64,000 bases of DNA from the NCBI GenBank assembly GCA_029263455.1, contig JAJCXM010000021.1, positions 1-64,000 of the forward strand, written 5' to 3'. The first letter of the stretch is position 1. Each line of letters begins with the position of its first letter. Shown here piece by piece: positions 61,090 to 64,000 of this stretch. The notes beneath the pieces were generated by a model. It made no database searches. It had not been told where the DNA came from and saw only the letters and a program-made list of their open reading frames with translations. The position numbers and the translations under genes were made by a program. Source of the DNA: Holophagae bacterium. Lineage in GTDB: Bacteria; Acidobacteriota; Holophagae; Acanthopleuribacterales; Acanthopleuribacteraceae.

Positions 61090-62298
61090 ATGCGCATTCT
61101 TTTACTGCTGTTGACGGGATCCTTGTGTTGGGCCCAGCTTGAGTTTCTTGGTTTCTCGGCAGACGGTGTTGGCGGTGTGTCTGGAATAGGTGGCGCCGAA
61201 TTTGTGGCAGTTGCGCCGGATGGCGGTCACGTATATGTAACGGGCGCGTCGGTTAATGGCTTGGCCGTTTTCGATCGCTTAGCGTCAGGTACGCTGTCAT
61301 TTGTCGAATCTCATATTGATGGTAGCGCCGGCGTGGATGGCTTATTGGGCGCCCAAGGCATCACCATCTCAGGCGATGACTTAGATGTTTACGTGACGGG
61401 ATCGGCGGAAGATAAAGTGTCTCATTTTCGCCGCGACCCCAGCACAGGGATGCTGTCATTCGCGTTTGCTTACGAGAATGGTTTTGGTGGCATCAGTGCC
61501 ATGGCGGGACCGGTTCGAGTCACGCTTGATCCCAGTGGAAGCCACCTTTATGTGGGATGCATAACGTCCTCAAGTGTGGTGATTTTTGAGCGTGACGCGT
61601 TAAGCGGCGATCTCACGTTTGTCGGCAGCGTAAGTGATAATGCAACTAACGGACTTGCGGGCGCGGCAGGCGTCGCTCTCAATGGGACAGGGACCCATCT
61701 ATATGTTTCTGGCAGCGGAGAAGATGCGGTGACCTTATTTGAGCGCGACCCAGTGACGGGTCTGTTAACGTTCTTGGAAGTTTATCGCAATGGTTCAGGT
61801 GGCGTTGCTGGAATTGCCGGCACCAATGATTTGGTCGTTTCCGGAAGGTTCTTGTACGTGACAGGATTTGCAGACTCAGCCGTAGCTATGTTTCGGCGCG
61901 ACCCTGCAACCGGATTATTGAGCTTCATTGAAGCTGAGTATGATGGGGTGGGATCCGTTGATGGTTTATCAGGTGCCATCGGTGTCGCCGTTAGTCCTAA
62001 TGGTAAACAGGTTTTGGTATCTGGGTTCAATGACAATTCAGTCGCCGTATTTGAGCGAATATTAGGTACTTTGACCTTTCGACAAGTATTGACTGACGGC
62101 TCGGGCGGTGTGGATGGTTTGCAAGGGTCGGTTTCACCTACTTTTAGTGCGGATGGAAAGCATGCTTATGTTACGGGTTTTACGGATGGAGCGGTCGCCC
62201 AATTCGAAACCGTTGCATCTTTAGGCACACTATATGAGACTTGGGCAACCTCGGTGTCGATCACCGATTTGGCGGCTTATGTATCCATGTACCCATAA
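61090..62298 (+). CDS. Secreted lactonase-type beta-propeller with W..DL motif at the end
   Basis: The product has 402 residues with start ATG 61090, 6 nt after AAGGAG; ATG 61084 would be too close. Signal peptide MRILLLLLTGSLCWAQ. Residues 18-375 contain seven repeats of about 50 residues with pattern GVDGLxGAxGVAVSxxGxxVYVTGxxDxAVAxFxRDxxTGxLxF, a YVTN/lactonase-like propeller. It ends WATSVSITDLAAYVSMYP, a variant of the shared C-terminal motif, with Tyr-Pro instead of Cys-Pro. Seven near-identical blades suggest recent internal duplication. Its role may be a surface or periplasmic scaffold. The next gene begins 45 nt downstream. Confidence 0.8.
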   Translation: MRILLLLLTGSLCWAQLEFLGFSADGVGGVSGIGGAEFVAVAPDGGHVYVTGASVNGLAVFDRLASGTLSFVESHIDGSAGVDGLLGAQGITISGDDLDVYVTGSAEDKVSHFRRDPSTGMLSFAFAYENGFGGISAMAGPVRVTLDPSGSHLYVGCITSSSVVIFERDALSGDLTFVGSVSDNATNGLAGAAGVALNGTGTHLYVSGSGEDAVTLFERDPVTGLLTFLEVYRNGSGGVAGIAGTNDLVVSGRFLYVTGFADSAVAMFRRDPATGLLSFIEAEYDGVGSVDGLSGAIGVAVSPNGKQVLVSGFNDNSVAVFERILGTLTFRQVLTDGSGGVDGLQGSVSPTFSADGKHAYVTGFTDGAVAQFETVASLGTLYETWATSVSITDLAAYVSMYP

Positions 62299-62343
62299 TG
62301 CAATTTTGTTAGTGGCTAGACTTCATGTAGGTCATCTGGCAAG

Positions 62344-64000
62344 ATGCAGCCAGTTGACATGATATTTTTTTGCCTGTTACTTTTTCAAACGAACACCCTG
62401 GAAGTGGGTGTGGCTCAACGGTTTGAGCAAGGGTCTGAATGGACAATTAACGTCTCAGAAAACGACTACGTCGCATTCCGTTTGACCCAAGCTGGATGCG
62501 ACGTCTTGACACACATTAAGCTGAATGATGATGAACATCGACAAGATGGCCAGCAGGGACGTTGGGGGGTAGAGGACAGTCACTTTATCTGTGGCGCTGA
62601 CGGGCGTTTAACGGTCGTTATTGAGGTTCAAGATATCCAAGAGGATGGCCACTATCTCATTGAGTTATTGGCACATGAAGCGGCCGAGACAAATCATCAA
62701 AAAAAGGTCCAGTTACAAAACGACATGAACGAAGCGCTTGAGGCCCATACTCTAGGTGAAAAGCAATCGCTGGATTTTGCCAAACAGAGATTTCTGGCGG
62801 CCATAGTCCTGGCCGAAGATCTAGGTCAAGAGGCTGAATTGGCCTTAGCGCTGAACAGCGTGGGCCATATCCACATGTTGGCTGGTGAAATTGATAAAGC
62901 CGATGAATATTATCGGCGAGCATTAGAACTCTGGTCTGTGATAGGTAACGACTGGGGTTTGGGTATGAGCACCAATAATCGAGCCCACTTAGTGGGATTG
63001 AAGGGTGAGTCAGAAAAGTCGCTGGCTTTGTTTCAGGAAGCTTTGATTCATAGGAAACGGGCTCATGACGGCCATGGCGTGGCTGTCACCCTCAATAACA
63101 TGGCCGTGGAATATGCAAAGCTTGGTGACTACCGTCGCTCAGTGGCGTTATTTGAACAGTCGGTTATCCTTCCGGAGGTCGACGACTTACTAAAAGCCCG
63201 CATTTGGACAAACATCGGTTTTGTCAGACAAGCCTTGGGTGAAAACGATGATGCCGTTGAAGCCTACCGTCAGGCCTTGCATGTTCAAGAAAAGATTGGA
63301 GACGGTCAAGGACTGGCGACCACGCTTAACAACTTAGGTGTCGTTTATAGGTCGCAGGGCCAATCAAAGCGAGCTTTTGCGACATTCGATCGAGCGCTGC
63401 AACAGTTTAGGCGACAAGGTGATCGCAGAGGCGAGGGACATGCTCTGGTTAATTTGGGCGTGCTGCACGCTCAGAATGACCAACTAATCGAGGCCGAAAA
63501 TCACCATAGACTTGCGGCCGATATTCTTGACGAGGTGGGCGAGGCAACGGCCCAGGTAGACGCTCTAGCTAACCTAGGGCGTACGCTTGCGAAGTCGGGT
63601 AAGTTAGCAGAAGGTCAGATCGTTTTTGCAAGAGCCCGCAGCGTTGCTGAAGCATCGAATTACAAAACCGGCATCTGTAAAGTGTCATTACTAGAGGCAC
63701 GAGGCTATTCAGAAAGGCAGGACTGGACCAATGCCGTTCTTCGTTTTGACGAAGCGCGGCAACTGGCTATTGAGTTAGGGCTTAGAGCGCTAGAACTAGA
63801 ATCTATTCATGGTATGAGTTCTCTCTTTTACGCTCAGGGACAAAAGGAACAGGCATTGAAGTGGAGCCTGCAGTCAGTTGATCTCTTAGACGACTTGCGC
63901 ATTGAGTTTGAACAGGGCAACGCCAGGACCTCCTATTTGGCCAATCAATCGGCCGTTTACGATCAAGTAATGCTGAGTGTCGATGCGCTACCTGAACATC
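62344..64000 (+). CDS. Secreted TPR protein, probably CHAT-type (cut by right edge)
   Basis: ATG is at 62344 (or 62359, giving MIFFCLLLFQTNTLE as signal) and the frame remains open to the window end, 552 codons. Signal peptide, then a beta domain of about 110 residues (YVAFRLTQAGCDVLTHIKLND, DGHYLIELLAHEA) like the pre-peptidase domain that precedes TPRs in CHAT proteins. About nine TPR units of 40 residues follow (ALNSVGHIHMLAGEIDKADEYYRRAL, TTLNNLGVVYRSQGQSKRAF). The last residues (RTSYLANQSAVYDQVMLSVDAL) are those that usually stand right before a CHAT domain, which would lie outside. So a TPR-CHAT peptidase-like protein is expected. It may be co-transcribed with the propeller gene. Confidence 0.75.
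   Translation, partial: MQPVDMIFFCLLLFQTNTLEVGVAQRFEQGSEWTINVSENDYVAFRLTQAGCDVLTHIKLNDDEHRQDGQQGRWGVEDSHFICGADGRLTVVIEVQDIQEDGHYLIELLAHEAAETNHQKKVQLQNDMNEALEAHTLGEKQSLDFAKQRFLAAIVLAEDLGQEAELALALNSVGHIHMLAGEIDKADEYYRRALELWSVIGNDWGLGMSTNNRAHLVGLKGESEKSLALFQEALIHRKRAHDGHGVAVTLNNMAVEYAKLGDYRRSVALFEQSVILPEVDDLLKARIWTNIGFVRQALGENDDAVEAYRQALHVQEKIGDGQGLATTLNNLGVVYRSQGQSKRAFATFDRALQQFRRQGDRRGEGHALVNLGVLHAQNDQLIEAENHHRLAADILDEVGEATAQVDALANLGRTLAKSGKLAEGQIVFARARSVAEASNYKTGICKVSLLEARGYSERQDWTNAVLRFDEARQLAIELGLRALELESIHGMSSLFYAQGQKEQALKWSLQSVDLLDDLRIEFEQGNARTSYLANQSAVYDQVMLSVDALPEH

Overview
The window is about 64 kb of ordinary bacterial chromosome with moderate G+C (high forties by eye, not computed). 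It is densely packed with short operons on both strands. The content fits a marine-type gammaproteobacterium with a large signalling and secretion repertoire. Evidence for that is a FadD that reads very like the enterobacterial enzyme, an IPTL-CTERM sorting signal, eukaryotic-type Ser/Thr kinases and TPR signalling proteins, and secreted proteins carrying a DGFESG motif. The taxon is an inference. A Marinicella- or Wenzhouxiangella-like lineage is plausible, and an acidobacterial host cannot be excluded. No rRNA, tRNA, CRISPR array, prophage or intact insertion sequence was seen.

Layout. 1-1.4 kb: the start of a secreted protein gene running off the left edge, a gene-free stretch and a nested repeat cluster. 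1.4-12.4 kb: cupin and DUF2541 proteins, a Ser/Thr kinase plus outer-membrane protein operon, an SGNH hydrolase, yigZ, an overlooked 58-aa membrane protein, a large secreted protein, a threonine-dehydrogenase-like SDR, and a protein made only of two MshEN (c-di-GMP-type) modules. 12.5-25.8 kb: a MATE transporter, an SDR, a methyltransferase, a polysaccharide ABC exporter, an M48 lipoprotein protease, fadD, an XRE-cupin regulator divergent from a Rieske protein, and MAPEG and PDZ proteins. 26-33.4 kb: a propeller histidine kinase, comM with a translationally coupled 57-aa gene, a HAD hydrolase and a surface propeller protein. 33.5-43.9 kb: a kinase-TPR protein, two secreted proteins, a spermidine-synthase-like membrane protein, an IPTL-CTERM propeller, OsmC, and a MarR/DUF4336 divergon with visible operators. 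44-55.7 kb: an aminotransferase/sulfotransferase pair, an adenylate cyclase, an AlkC-like repair protein, RDD and outer-membrane proteins, a hybrid histidine kinase, and a GntR-slipin operon with a readable promoter and operator. 55.7-64 kb: a winged-helix TPR regulator, a SnoaL-like protein, a molybdopterin oxidoreductase, a secreted propeller, and a TPR protein cut by the right edge.

Themes. Signal transduction is heavily represented: two Ser/Thr kinases, two histidine kinases, one cyclase, one probable c-di-GMP receptor, and three TPR proteins with different output or sensor domains. Many genes encode secreted or outer-membrane proteins. The most interesting unexplained signal is a short C-terminal motif (Trp, then Asp-Leu, usually ending near Cys or Pro) shared by four otherwise unrelated secreted proteins, which may be an undescribed sorting or attachment tag.
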